Below, one piece after another: positions 21,090 to 28,844 of a stretch of 64,000 nt of DNA. How positions within the stretch are numbered: the stretch's first letter is position 1; each line of letters begins with the position of its first letter. The position numbers and the translations under genes were made by a program. Origin of the DNA: Flavobacterium frigoris (GTDB lineage: Bacteria; Bacteroidota; Bacteroidia; Flavobacteriales; Flavobacteriaceae); NCBI RefSeq assembly GCF_900111075.1, contig NZ_FOFZ01000008.1, positions 97,588-161,587 of the forward strand, in the 5' to 3' direction. The notes beneath the pieces are model-generated. The model did no database searches. It was not told where the DNA came from and saw only the letters and a program-made list of their open reading frames with translations.

Positions 21090-23033
21090 ATGCAGCACCG
21101 ACCTACTAAATATCATAAAAACATTTTTCTTTCTGTATCGAATCAAACTGTTTCGGGTTTTATAATTAGAAAAATAAAAACCATATTATTAAGTGTTTTT
21201 TTACTGTTGGCTTCGGCGGCAGCCTTCTCACAAAACGATAGCATCAATAAGCAAAATGATTCCATAAACACTTCTCTAATTCAGGCATTCAACAAAAAAC
21301 TGTCTATTATTGAAGCGCAACGCCTTACTGATTCCATCAAAAAAGTGGAATTAGAAAAGCAACTCCTTTCCTTAAAAACAACCGATAATCTTAAAAAAGA
21401 AGACCTAGAAAAACAACTACTAGCGTTACATGAAAAAGACTCGCTACGCCTTACTGAAAAGAAAGCACAAATTAATTCAATGCGGCTTACCGCTAAAGGA
21501 TATCCAGTTAACGGATTTTTTAATGACACTTTATTTCACATCTACAGTAAATTAGGTAGTTTCTCAGCCAAGGACCGAGCTGATGCTATTAGTGTTCGAA
21601 TAACAAATCTTGCTGATCAATATGGTTTCAATGCAGATTCCATCAAAACAGTTGAAACAGAAACAAGCTTGGATTTAGTGAATGGCGAAAGCATTATTAT
21701 GAGTATTACTGAAAATGATGCTCTTTGGAACAATACCACAAAACAGACATTGGCAAAGAAATACAAAGCATTGATTAGTGCCGCTATAATCAAATACAAA
21801 AGTGAAACCAGCTTGGCCACATTAGCCAAAGAAATCGGATTAGCATTACTTGTCTTGATTATTATGTTTGTATTAATTTCTTATTTGAAGAAGTTTTTTA
21901 AATGGACAGCATTTAAAATTAAATTTCAGGAAGACAAACGAATCCAAGGAATAAAAATTAGGAACTTCATTTTATTTGATGCCAAGCAGCAGGTGAATGC
22001 ATTGCTTAATATCAACACGGTACTTAAGTGGTTGCTAATCGCATTACTCGTTTATATTGCCTTACCCATTCTCTTTGGGATTTTCCCATGGACTAAAGGA
22101 TTTGCTTCTACCCTTTTTGGATATATCCTAAATCCGCTTAAAAAGATAGGTCTTGGTTTTTGGAATTATCTGCCAAATTTGATTACGATTTTGGTGATTA
22201 TTTTTGTGTTCCGATACGTATTAAAAGGAATTAAGTTCCTTAAAAACGAAATTGAAAAAGGGAATTTAGAACTACCTGGTTTTTTTCCAGATTGGGCTAA
22301 TCCCACCTATCAAATTATAAGAGTAATTGTATTTGCTTTTATGGTTGTCGTAATTTTCCCCTATCTTCCTGGAAGTGATTCCCCTGTATTTCAAGGCGTT
22401 TCTGTTTTTCTGGGTTTCCTGTTTACGTTTGGTTCAGCAGGATCACTTTCGAATATTATTGCTGGTTTAATACTGACGTATATGCGCTTGTTTAAAATTG
22501 GTGACCGAGTAAAAATTGGCGAAGTGGTAGGTGACGTAATCGAAAAATCATTATTAGTCACCCGAATAAGAACGATTAAAAACGAAATCATCTCTATTCC
22601 TAACTCGACCGTGATGAGTAGCCACACGATTAATTACAGTAGCGATGCTCCTGAGAAAGGGCTGATTATTCACTCCACAGTAACTATTGGTTACGATGTG
22701 CCCTGGAAAGACATGCATCAAGCATTGATTGATGCTGCTTTAAAAACAGCATTAATTTTACAAGAACCAAAACCTTTTGTATTACAAACCAGCCTAGATG
22801 ATTTCTATGTATCTTATGAGATCAATGCGTATATCAAAGAGCCTAACAAGCAGGCGGTAATCTATTCTGATCTACATCAAAACATTCAAGATGTGTGTAA
22901 TGAAAGAGGAATTGAAATTATGTCGCCACATTATCGCGCAGCAAGAGATGGAAATAGAACCACTATTCCTGAGAATTATTTAGACAAAGAATATCAAGCT
23001 CCTCCATTTAATGTGACATTGAAAAAAGAGTAA
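21090..23033 (+). CDS. MscS-family mechanosensitive channel with N-terminal coiled-coil extension
   Basis: A 647-residue membrane protein. An N-terminal signal-like helix (about residues 28-47, ending AAAFSQ) is followed by a charged, heptad-rich periplasmic region with repeated EKQLLxL units. Transmembrane helices lie at about 245-265, 310-335, 360-380 and 405-470. The pore-lining helix and beta domain of MscS follow: GFLFTFGSAGSLSNIIAGLILTYMRLFKIGDRVKIGEVVGDV, then IPNSTVMSSHTINYS. It probably releases solutes on hypoosmotic shock. The ATG at 21090 is the only start that keeps the export signal. It is co-transcribed with DUF2254. Confidence 0.88.
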   Translation: MQHRPTKYHKNIFLSVSNQTVSGFIIRKIKTILLSVFLLLASAAAFSQNDSINKQNDSINTSLIQAFNKKLSIIEAQRLTDSIKKVELEKQLLSLKTTDNLKKEDLEKQLLALHEKDSLRLTEKKAQINSMRLTAKGYPVNGFFNDTLFHIYSKLGSFSAKDRADAISVRITNLADQYGFNADSIKTVETETSLDLVNGESIIMSITENDALWNNTTKQTLAKKYKALISAAIIKYKSETSLATLAKEIGLALLVLIIMFVLISYLKKFFKWTAFKIKFQEDKRIQGIKIRNFILFDAKQQVNALLNINTVLKWLLIALLVYIALPILFGIFPWTKGFASTLFGYILNPLKKIGLGFWNYLPNLITILVIIFVFRYVLKGIKFLKNEIEKGNLELPGFFPDWANPTYQIIRVIVFAFMVVVIFPYLPGSDSPVFQGVSVFLGFLFTFGSAGSLSNIIAGLILTYMRLFKIGDRVKIGEVVGDVIEKSLLVTRIRTIKNEIISIPNSTVMSSHTINYSSDAPEKGLIIHSTVTIGYDVPWKDMHQALIDAALKTALILQEPKPFVLQTSLDDFYVSYEINAYIKEPNKQAVIYSDLHQNIQDVCNERGIEIMSPHYRAARDGNRTTIPENYLDKEYQAPPFNVTLKKE

Positions 23034-23069
23034 TTCATATCGGCTATTTTTTTTAAACGTTTAATCGCT

Positions 23070-23077
23070 TATATTTG
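23070..23077 (+). promoter_or_regulatory. -7-like box TATATTTG stranded upstream of the IS element
   Basis: TATATTTG fits the Bacteroidota -7 consensus TAnnTTTG, 37 bp after the MscS-like stop. No clear -33 TTG lies 17-23 bp upstream. Before the IS insertion it would have been about 145 bp from the adenosine deaminase ATG; now the IS separates them. Confidence 0.35.
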
Positions 23078-23101
23078 CCTCCAATTTATTCTGAATAGCA
23101 T

Positions 23102-23110
23102 ATTTAGAAT
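23102..23110 (+). repeat. Target site duplication, left copy
   Basis: ATTTAGAAT immediately left of the IS element, repeated exactly at 24497-24505. Nine base pairs fits IS4-family insertion. Confidence 0.9.
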
Positions 23111-23128
23111 CATTGTTGTCCGATAAAA

Positions 23129-23154
23129 AAAGAAGCCAAAAAGATGGCTTCTTT
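23129..23154 (+). terminator. Stem-loop inside the IS left end
   Basis: AAAGAAGCC pairs with GGCTTCTTT around an 8-nt loop, between the left terminal repeat and the transposase start. Such structures can stop outside transcription from reading into a transposase gene; this role is inferred from position. Confidence 0.6.
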
Positions 23155-23193
23155 AAATGAATCGTAAATTTGTGTTTCGACATACAAAATACG

Positions 23194-24396
23194 ATGAGTA
23201 AAAGTAATTATTTTTCTAGTAAATCTGTTTTCGGACAGCTGATTTCTTTAATTGACGATTCGATTATAAAAAAAGAAGTCAAAAAATGTGAATCAGACCG
23301 TTATACAAAGCGATTTACCACAAAAGACCATTTGATAAGTATGCTTTTTTGTTCTTTCTCAAAGTGTACATCACTTAGAGAAATATCTGGAGCAATGCTT
23401 GGTTTATCAGGTAAAACAAGTAGTTTTCAGTTAAATCACATCCCTAAAAGGAGTACTTTATCTGATGCTAATAAGAAAAGAGATGTTTTGGTTTTTGAAA
23501 ATATTTATCATCAATTGCTAAAGCAATATGGTGGTTTTTTATCGGACAGCCGCATTAAAGATGTTATAAATAAGCAGGTCAAAATTTTTGATAGTTCAAC
23601 AATTAGCCTATTCAAAGACATTATGGGTTGCGTAGGAAGAAATCCAAAAAGTGGAAAAAGAAAAGGAGGAATTAAATTGCATACGGTTGTCAATGCTGAT
23701 GAAATGGTGCCGAGTTTGGTTTGGTTCAGCGAAGCCAAAACACACGACCACAATTTTTTAGAAAAATTAAAATGCGATGAAAACACCATTTATGTTTTTG
23801 ACAAAGGATACAATGATTACAAGGCTTTTGAGCATTTTACAGCTCAAAAAACAGGGTTTGTAACTCGAATAAAAGACAACGCATCGTATATAAGTATCGA
23901 AAAACTAGATATTGGAGAACGAATTCATAACGGAGTTTTAGAAGATGAAATTATTGAAATTGATGTGAAAAAAGGTAAAGAAATGTCGAAATTAAGGTTG
24001 AGAAAAGTGACGTTTTATGACCTAGTAAACAAACGAGAATTTGAGTTTTTAACTAATTTATTTGACTTGCGCGCCGATTTAATTGCGGCTTTGTATAAAA
24101 CAAGATGGCAAATAGAGTTATTATTCAAACAATTAAAGCAAAATTTTCCATTAAAATATTTCTTGGGAGATAATGAAAATGCCATTAAAATACAGATTTA
24201 TTGTGTTTTGATAGTTAACTTGCTATTAGCGGTGGTCAAAAAGAAACTAAAGCGCAGTTGGGCATTTTCAAATTTGGTTAGCTTTTGTAAAATTCATCTT
24301 TTTAATTACATCAATTTAATGAAATTTCTGGAAAATCCAGAAAAGGATTGGATAATTGACAAGGCTGAAACAGAACAACTATCATTAATTTTGTGA
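23194..24396 (+). CDS. IS4-family transposase (DUF4372 N-terminus)
   Basis: A 400-residue DDE transposase. The N-terminal region (about 1-75: FGQLISLIDDS, RFTTKDHLISMLFCSFS) matches the DUF4372 domain of Bacteroidota IS4 elements. Catalytic residues: Asp133 in KIFDSST, Asp203 in YVFDKGY, and Glu308 within YKTRWQIELLFKQLK, which keeps the IS4 signature Y-x2-R-x3-E-x6-K. The ATG at 23194 is chosen over an upstream alternative start at 23170; a TAAATTTG box lies at 23165-23172. The frame is intact, so the element may be active. Confidence 0.95.
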   Translation: MSKSNYFSSKSVFGQLISLIDDSIIKKEVKKCESDRYTKRFTTKDHLISMLFCSFSKCTSLREISGAMLGLSGKTSSFQLNHIPKRSTLSDANKKRDVLVFENIYHQLLKQYGGFLSDSRIKDVINKQVKIFDSSTISLFKDIMGCVGRNPKSGKRKGGIKLHTVVNADEMVPSLVWFSEAKTHDHNFLEKLKCDENTIYVFDKGYNDYKAFEHFTAQKTGFVTRIKDNASYISIEKLDIGERIHNGVLEDEIIEIDVKKGKEMSKLRLRKVTFYDLVNKREFEFLTNLFDLRADLIAALYKTRWQIELLFKQLKQNFPLKYFLGDNENAIKIQIYCVLIVNLLLAVVKKKLKRSWAFSNLVSFCKIHLFNYINLMKFLENPEKDWIIDKAETEQLSLIL

Positions 24397-24496
24397 CCTG
24401 TTTTTGGAAAAGCATAGAAGATGAAAATTAAAACAATGAAAATCAAATAGATAAAAAATAAAATATTACGATTTTATTTTTTATCGGACATTAATG

Positions 24497-24505
24497 ATTT
24501 AGAAT
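24497..24505 (+). repeat. Target site duplication, right copy
   Basis: ATTTAGAAT, exact repeat of 23102-23110, directly after the right inverted repeat of the IS element. Confidence 0.9.
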
Positions 24506-24601
24506 AGATATAATGATATGCAAACTATAATTCAGGTACTCAAAATGAATTCCTTTGCTTCAATTTTACCGATAATTATCGGAACCACAAAAACAGATAT
24601 T

Positions 24602-26020
24602 ATGAAATTAATTTATACGCTTCTTTTTTCGGCAATGCTGAATCTAAGCTACTCACAATCCCCTAGTCTTTACTTAGAGAAAATTAGAAATAATGAAGCT
24701 GAACTTACAGCTTTCTTTTCTCAAATGCCAAAAGGAGGCGATCTACACCACCATTTTAGTGGTTCCATTTATGCCGAACCAATGTTAGAAGACGCAATAA
24801 CCGAAGACTTTTACTTGAATACTACCACTATGGAAGTGCTTAAGGAAAAACCTGCAACTGGTACTTGGGAAAAATTCTCTGCTATAGCTAATCGCGGTGA
24901 ACTAGGCGTTTACAAACAGAAAATAATGGAAAAATGGTCTGTAAAAGACTATAATCATGTTAGTTACCCGTCAGACAAATTGTTTTTTGAGTCTTTTGGA
25001 AAGTTCAGTCCAGCAATTGTGGGGCATTTTGGCGAAGGTTTATTGGAACTAAAAAATAGAGCAATTAAGGAAAACGTGAGTTATATCGAAACCGAATTCT
25101 CGACTATCCCTTCTAAAATCAATACCGCTGATCTATTAGGTTTTAATACCCAATTAAGACAATTGGCAAACAACAGAAACGAAAAAGGAGTAAAATCACT
25201 TCTTGATACGCTTTACAGCACAATGCTAAAAAGAGATGCAGTGGCAGATGCGAAGGATTTCAACACGAACTTTGTAACTAAACTACACACCGATTTGAAA
25301 ATTGACGATGAACGTTTCACGATGCGTTATCAAAATTTTGTATTGCGTTTTATGGAACCTGTGGATTTATTTAAAAATTTAGTCGTCGCTTTTATCTCAG
25401 CCGATAGCAGTCCGCTAATGGCTGGTGTTAATATTGTTTCGCCAGAAGACAGTGAAACCTCGATGAAAGATTATTGGTTGCACATGGTAATGTTCAACTA
25501 TTGCCACACTAAATTTCCTGATGTAAAATACTCGATGCATGCGGGCGAGCTCACCTTAGGACTGGTTCAACCTGAAGATCTGACATCACATATTAACGAT
25601 GCTGTTTATACGGCTGGAGCCAATCGTATTGGACATGGAGTTGACATGGCGTACGAAGCAAAATCATACGAGTTGTTACGCTACATGGCAATAAACAAGA
25701 TTGCTATTGAAATCAATCTAGTAAGCAATGAGTTCATTTTGAAAGTCAAAGAAAACCGCCATCCAATTTCTCTATACAAAGCGTTTGGAGTTCCCATCGT
25801 TATCAGTACAGATGATGCCGGGATATTGCGATCTAATATGACTGAACAATATGTTTTATTGGCTAAGAGATACAAAGACATATCCTATGCTGATATCAAG
25901 CAATATGTGTACAACAGCATAAACTACAGCTTTATACAGGATGATAAGGTAAAAAAACAATTATTAAAAGATCTTGACTTGAGATTTAAAACTTTTGAAG
26001 CCAATTTTCCTTTAAAATAA
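24602..26020 (+). CDS. Secreted adenosine deaminase
   Basis: Deaminates adenosine to inosine, here probably outside the cytoplasm. The 472-residue product starts at MKLIYTLLF (24602), giving a signal peptide cleaved near NLSYSQS; an upstream in-frame ATG at 24518 would bury it. Zinc and catalytic motifs: GGDLHHHFSGS (HxH), SMHAGEL (catalytic Glu), RIGHGVDM and STDDAGIL (metal and catalytic Asp). It is longer than the cytosolic enzyme (about 340), as in ADGF-like secreted forms. A nucleotidase earlier in the window could feed adenosine to it. An IS element sits 105 bp upstream, in what was its leader region. Confidence 0.9.
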   Translation: MKLIYTLLFSAMLNLSYSQSPSLYLEKIRNNEAELTAFFSQMPKGGDLHHHFSGSIYAEPMLEDAITEDFYLNTTTMEVLKEKPATGTWEKFSAIANRGELGVYKQKIMEKWSVKDYNHVSYPSDKLFFESFGKFSPAIVGHFGEGLLELKNRAIKENVSYIETEFSTIPSKINTADLLGFNTQLRQLANNRNEKGVKSLLDTLYSTMLKRDAVADAKDFNTNFVTKLHTDLKIDDERFTMRYQNFVLRFMEPVDLFKNLVVAFISADSSPLMAGVNIVSPEDSETSMKDYWLHMVMFNYCHTKFPDVKYSMHAGELTLGLVQPEDLTSHINDAVYTAGANRIGHGVDMAYEAKSYELLRYMAINKIAIEINLVSNEFILKVKENRHPISLYKAFGVPIVISTDDAGILRSNMTEQYVLLAKRYKDISYADIKQYVYNSINYSFIQDDKVKKQLLKDLDLRFKTFEANFPLK

Positions 26021-26026
26021 ATTCTA

Positions 26027-26500
26027 ATGAACATCAAATTGATCGCCATTGGCAAAACAGATAATAAAGCATTACAATCCTTAATTGACGATTATACAAA
26101 GCGATTGTCTTTTTATATCAAGTTTGACTTAGAGGTTATCCCAGATATTAAGAATGTAAAAAACTTATCTGAAAGCCAACAGAAAGAGAAAGAAGGTGAA
26201 TTAATCTTGGCAAAAATATCCCCAACTGATCAATTGATCCTATTGGATGAAAATGGAAAGAATTTTTCAAGTGTAGGATTCTCTGAAGAACTGCAAAAGA
26301 AAATGAATTCTGGCATAAAAACTTTAGTATTTGTAATTGGTGGACCTTATGGCTTTTCTGATACAGTCTACGCCAAAGCACAAGGAAAGATTTCGCTTTC
26401 GTTAATGACATTCTCTCATCAAATGGTGCGTTTGTTTTTTATCGAACAACTATATCGTGGATTTACTATTTTAAAGAATGAACCGTATCATCACCAATAA
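26027..26500 (+). CDS. rlmH: 23S rRNA (pseudouridine-1915-N3)-methyltransferase RlmH
   Basis: SPOUT-class methyltransferase that modifies pseudouridine 1915 in helix 69 of 23S rRNA. The 157-residue length is exactly typical. Motifs: MNIKLIAIGKT at the start, ILLDENGKNFSS, the SAM-binding FVIGGPYGFSD, and the C-terminal knot ISLSLMTFSHQMVRLFFIEQLYRGFTILKNEPYHHQ, nearly invariant in the family. It begins 6 bp after the adenosine deaminase stop. In many related genomes rlmH lies next to nadC; here 7.7 kb separates them. Confidence 0.97.
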   Translation: MNIKLIAIGKTDNKALQSLIDDYTKRLSFYIKFDLEVIPDIKNVKNLSESQQKEKEGELILAKISPTDQLILLDENGKNFSSVGFSEELQKKMNSGIKTLVFVIGGPYGFSDTVYAKAQGKISLSLMTFSHQMVRLFFIEQLYRGFTILKNEPYHHQ

Positions 26501-26543
26501 AAAGTGATCAGGGTTCAGTCTTTAGTATTCAGTATCGTGTCTT

Positions 26544-27164
26544 TTAATACACAAACTCCTCTCTATTCTTAATATCCAATCTCAAACTTTCAATAAAAAT
26601 CTTATTTTGAATGTACATTCCGTAGCTCATGTTTTTATCAAACATAAAAATAAAATTATTAGCTAATTCTTTTGGCAATATCGTGGTAAACATCTCTTTA
26701 ATTTTTTCTCTTTTAATAACATTATTTTCAATTAAAATTTCATTTTTTTTATCGAAATAGATAATAGTTCCAATTGGTTTCTCCATTTTATAATACACCT
26801 TCGTGAAAGGAATAAAAGCCATATTCTTCCCGATACTATCTGCATAAGAATAATAATTCTCAGCCTTTTCATTTTTATGGGCTTTTTCTTTGCGTTTCTT
26901 ATCTTGTAATTTCACTACCTCAGGAATAACTAATTTCAACGGCAAGCGCTTGTCAATATTAAGAATCCAATTGGTTGTGATAATGCTATTTTTTCGGTTT
27001 ACTTCCGCCAAAGTATCTTTGCCGCTTATTCTAAAAAAAATATAAATGGCCGAGTGATCAACAACATTGCTTACTACTGTTACATTGGATTTTGGCAATA
27101 AGATATCTTCTTTATTTCCGCAAGACACTATAAGAAAAACGATAACTAAACTTAAATATTTCAT
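26544..27164 (-). CDS. Hypothetical lipoprotein
   Basis: A 206-residue predicted lipoprotein: short signal peptide ending in the lipobox FLIVSC (Cys15), then GNKEDILLPKSNVTVV. The body is lysine-rich and has no motif I recognise. It alternates beta-like segments (AIYIFFRISGKDTLAEVNRKNSI) with a charged KRKEKAHKNEKAENYY linker. It resembles conserved uncharacterised Flavobacteriaceae proteins found near folP. It reads toward rlmH (convergent, 43 bp between stops) and is followed upstream by folP on the same strand after 134 bp. Confidence 0.6.
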   Translation of the reverse strand: MKYLSLVIVFLIVSCGNKEDILLPKSNVTVVSNVVDHSAIYIFFRISGKDTLAEVNRKNSIITTNWILNIDKRLPLKLVIPEVVKLQDKKRKEKAHKNEKAENYYSYADSIGKNMAFIPFTKVYYKMEKPIGTIIYFDKKNEILIENNVIKREKIKEMFTTILPKELANNFIFMFDKNMSYGMYIQNKIFIESLRLDIKNREEFVY

Positions 27165-27298
27165 ATGTAGATATTATTTATTTTTTAAAAGTAACAGAAA
27201 AACAATTCCGTTTTTGGGTTTTTATTTGAGTCATTAAACTTGGTTTGACATTAATGCATTCGTGTTTACCTCGAATTTCTGGCACGCTCCTATCCTAT

Positions 27299-28123
27299 TT
27301 ATAAATTAATTTTTTTCCAAAGTAGCACACACTCTATCGCTTCTTTTACATCGTGAACGCGGAGAATTTTGGCTCCTTTAGTCAAGGCAATGGTATTTAA
27401 AACCGTGGTTCCGTTAAAAGCTTCTTTAGCACTGTTATTCAGCGTTTTATAGATCATTGATTTTCTAGAGACTCCCACTAATAAAGGTAATTCCAGTAGT
27501 TGAAATAATTCTGCTTTTCGAAGTACTTCATAGTTCTGGTCAATCGTTTTGGCAAAGCCAAAACCAGGATCAATAATCAAATCGTTAATCCCTAAACTCC
27601 TCGCCTTATTGACTTTTTCTGAAAAATAGAACAGTATTTCTTTGAGAATATCTTCATAATGGGTCATACTCTGCATCGTTTGCGGGGTGCCACGCATATG
27701 CATCATAATATACGGAACCTTATATTTGGCAATGACATCAAACATTTCATCGTCTAGATTTCCAGCAGAAATGTCATTTATAATAGCAGCGCCATTTTCA
27801 ATACAGGCTTTGGCTACCTCACTTCTAAAAGTATCGATAGAAAGCAAGGCTTCCGGAAAATGTTTTAAGATCAATTGAACTGCAGGAATGATTCTACCCA
27901 ATTCCTCTCCTTCTGAAACAAATTCTGCACTAGGTTTACTGGAATATGCCCCAATATCAATAAAAGTCGCGCCATCACTAATCATTTTGTCAACTTGAGT
28001 CAATAGTTCACTTTCATCATTGTACTTTCCTCCATCAAAAAACGAATTGGGTGTCACGTTCAAAATCCCCATTACTTTAGGAATTGATAAATCGATAAGT
28101 TGTCCTTTACAGTTAATTGTCAT
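27299..28123 (-). CDS. folP: Dihydropteroate synthase
   Basis: Joins p-aminobenzoate to dihydropterin pyrophosphate in folate synthesis; target of sulfonamides. The 274-residue TIM barrel has MGILNVTPNSFFDGGKY, IDIGAYSSKPSAEFVSEGEE, SIDTFRSEVAKACIENGAAIINDISAG, MMHMRGTPQTMQ, IIDPGFGFAKT and LVGVSRKSMI, with C-terminal LRVHDVKE. All pterin-binding loops are present and the length is normal. It is divergent from the DUF1599 gene. The 165-bp gap holds repeated GTTTAAAG/CTTTAAAC-like runs. Confidence 0.97.
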   Translation of the reverse strand: MTINCKGQLIDLSIPKVMGILNVTPNSFFDGGKYNDESELLTQVDKMISDGATFIDIGAYSSKPSAEFVSEGEELGRIIPAVQLILKHFPEALLSIDTFRSEVAKACIENGAAIINDISAGNLDDEMFDVIAKYKVPYIMMHMRGTPQTMQSMTHYEDILKEILFYFSEKVNKARSLGINDLIIDPGFGFAKTIDQNYEVLRKAELFQLLELPLLVGVSRKSMIYKTLNNSAKEAFNGTTVLNTIALTKGAKILRVHDVKEAIECVLLWKKINL

Positions 28124-28288
28124 TAATTTTTTGTTTAAGGTTTTACTTGTTTAAAGTTTTCTATGTTTAAAGATTAAAGTTGTTCAAATGCAAAACTCAA
28201 CTATTCCATTAACTTTAAACCTGAAACTTTAAACCTTTTAAAATTAATTCCTATTTTTGAGGAAATTTTAGACAAATATACATCAATA

Positions 28289-28831
28289 ATGAAGAATACT
28301 TCTCAAGAATACGATAACGTAATTGCAATTTGTCGTTTGCTATTTATCAATAAAATGACTGATTACGGCAGTGCCTGGCGCATCTTACGATTGCCTTCAT
28401 TAACGGATCAAATCTTCATAAAAGCACAAAGAATACGCAGTTTACAGGAAAATGAGGTTCGAAAAGTAAACGAAGACGAAACTGGTGAATTCATCGGAAT
28501 CATCAATTATTCGATAATGGCTTTAATCCAATTGGAACTTGGAGTAGCAGATCAGCCAGATTTAGATGTTAAAAAAGCAACCGAATTATATGATGCTAAA
28601 GTCAAACTAACCAAAGAGTTGATGGAAAATAAAAATCATGATTATGGTGAAGCTTGGCGCGAGATGCGCGTGAGTTCCCTAACAGATCTGATTTTGCAAA
28701 AATTACTTCGCGTAAAGCAAATCGAAGACAACAAAGGAAAAACAATTGTATCAGAAGGCATTGATGCCAATTATCAAGACATGATCAATTACTCGATATT
28801 TGCACTAATACTAATGGATTTTGCTAAATAA
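28289..28831 (+). CDS. DUF1599 (Nmad1-type) protein with internal duplication
   Basis: A 180-residue soluble protein made of two similar halves. Residues about 25-50 contain DYGSAWRILRLPSLTD and about 117-142 contain DYGEAWREMRVSSLTD, each followed by an Ile/Lys/Arg helix and later INYSIMALIQLEL or INYSIFALILMDF. Pfam lists DUF1599 as a nucleotide modification associated domain; its reaction is not established to my knowledge. It is divergent from folP and stands 14 bp before the BT_3928-type gene, with which it is likely co-transcribed. Confidence 0.8.
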   Translation: MKNTSQEYDNVIAICRLLFINKMTDYGSAWRILRLPSLTDQIFIKAQRIRSLQENEVRKVNEDETGEFIGIINYSIMALIQLELGVADQPDLDVKKATELYDAKVKLTKELMENKNHDYGEAWREMRVSSLTDLILQKLLRVKQIEDNKGKTIVSEGIDANYQDMINYSIFALILMDFAK

Positions 28832-28844
28832 AAAAAAGATAAAA

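Larger units (their letters stand above)
23111..24496 (+). mobile_element. Complete IS4-family insertion sequence
   Basis: A 1386-bp element. Terminal inverted repeats are CATTGTTGTCCGATAAAAAA at 23111-23130 and its counterpart CATTAATGTCCGATAAAAAA read from the other end (24496-24477), 18 of 20 bases identical. A 9-bp direct repeat, ATTTAGAAT, flanks it on both sides. It carries a single intact transposase gene, and a stem-loop just inside the left end (23129-23154) may block transcription from outside. The exact duplication and intact gene point to a recent insertion. Confidence 0.93.
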
